A DNA stretch of 64,000 bases, taken from the NCBI GenBank assembly GCA_003116975.1, contig BGKB01000091.1, forward strand, positions 1-64,000, written 5' to 3'. This document shows positions 63,920 to 64,000 of the stretch, piece by piece. The position numbers were made by a program, and so were the translations under genes. Under the pieces are notes generated by a model. It did not search any database, had not been told where the DNA came from, and was given only the letters and a program-made list of their open reading frames with translations. How positions within the stretch are numbered: position 1 is the stretch's first letter; every line of letters begins with the position of its first letter. The stretch is from Aurantiochytrium sp. KH105 (Eukaryota; Sar; Bigyra; Thraustochytrida; Thraustochytriidae).

Positions 63920-64000
63920 TTAGTTATTCCCCACCTCTGGCTCTTGGCGTTGTTCTCTTTTTTCGTGGTCAAAGAAATACTCCAATGTGGCCTCTTTCTT

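Overview
The window looks like nuclear DNA of a GC-rich, intron-poor protist. About twenty protein genes sit on both strands, mostly single-exon or with one to three short GT-AG introns. The eukaryotic gene set (GPN1, TTI1, HEATR3/SYO1, kinesin-3, ZPR1, BRCA2, RABL6, Rab11, TIM17, ribosomal protein eL43, a Qc-SNARE) combined with a DUF1664 protein and a formate/nitrite transporter suggests a stramenopile, possibly a thraustochytrid. That placement is inference: no rRNA or other phylogenetic marker is present.

Layout. 1-0.27 kb: edge of a leftward Cys-rich/AT-hook gene. 0.95-7.7 kb: Qc-SNARE (-), GPN1 GTPase (+), FNT channel (-), twin-ATPase ABC protein in four exons (+). 7.9-14.7 kb: TTI1 (-), a small uncertain spliced gene (-), HEATR3/SYO1 (+). 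15-18.4 kb: kinesin-3 with FHA domain and a C-terminal CaaX box (-). 19.8-23.1 kb: Asp-rich unknown (+), ZPR1 (-). 24.1-29.5 kb: BRCA2 with seven BRC repeats, helical/OB region, polyQ and an ASCH-like C-terminus (+). 30.3-32.8 kb: family 2 glycosyltransferase (-) and RABL6 (+), divergent. 33.2-41.4 kb: 2,723-residue protein with repeat-rich helices and an RyR-like end (-). 42.5-47.2 kb: DUF1664 (+), Rab11 (-), TIM17 (+). 48.8-50.7 kb: Q-rich Myb/SANT-like protein with a Cys cluster (-). 50.7-59.7 kb: 9 kb with no gene I can support, full of simple repeats. 59.75-60.4 kb: eL43 (RPL37A), whose first coding exon is only ATG. 60.5-61.2 kb: a 336-bp tandem duplication of degraded coding-like sequence. 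61.5-63.9 kb: a predicted three-exon small gene (-) divergent from an SH3/coiled-coil protein (+).

Most neighbours are head-to-head or tail-to-tail, so many upstream gaps probably act as bidirectional promoters; gene functions are not clustered by pathway. Several 5' flanks switch from C/T-rich to G/A-rich just ahead of the start codon. The most unusual items are the BRCA2-ASCH fusion with homogenised BRC units, the prenylation motif on the kinesin, the giant RyR-like protein, and repeated degraded sequence in the lower-GC gaps.
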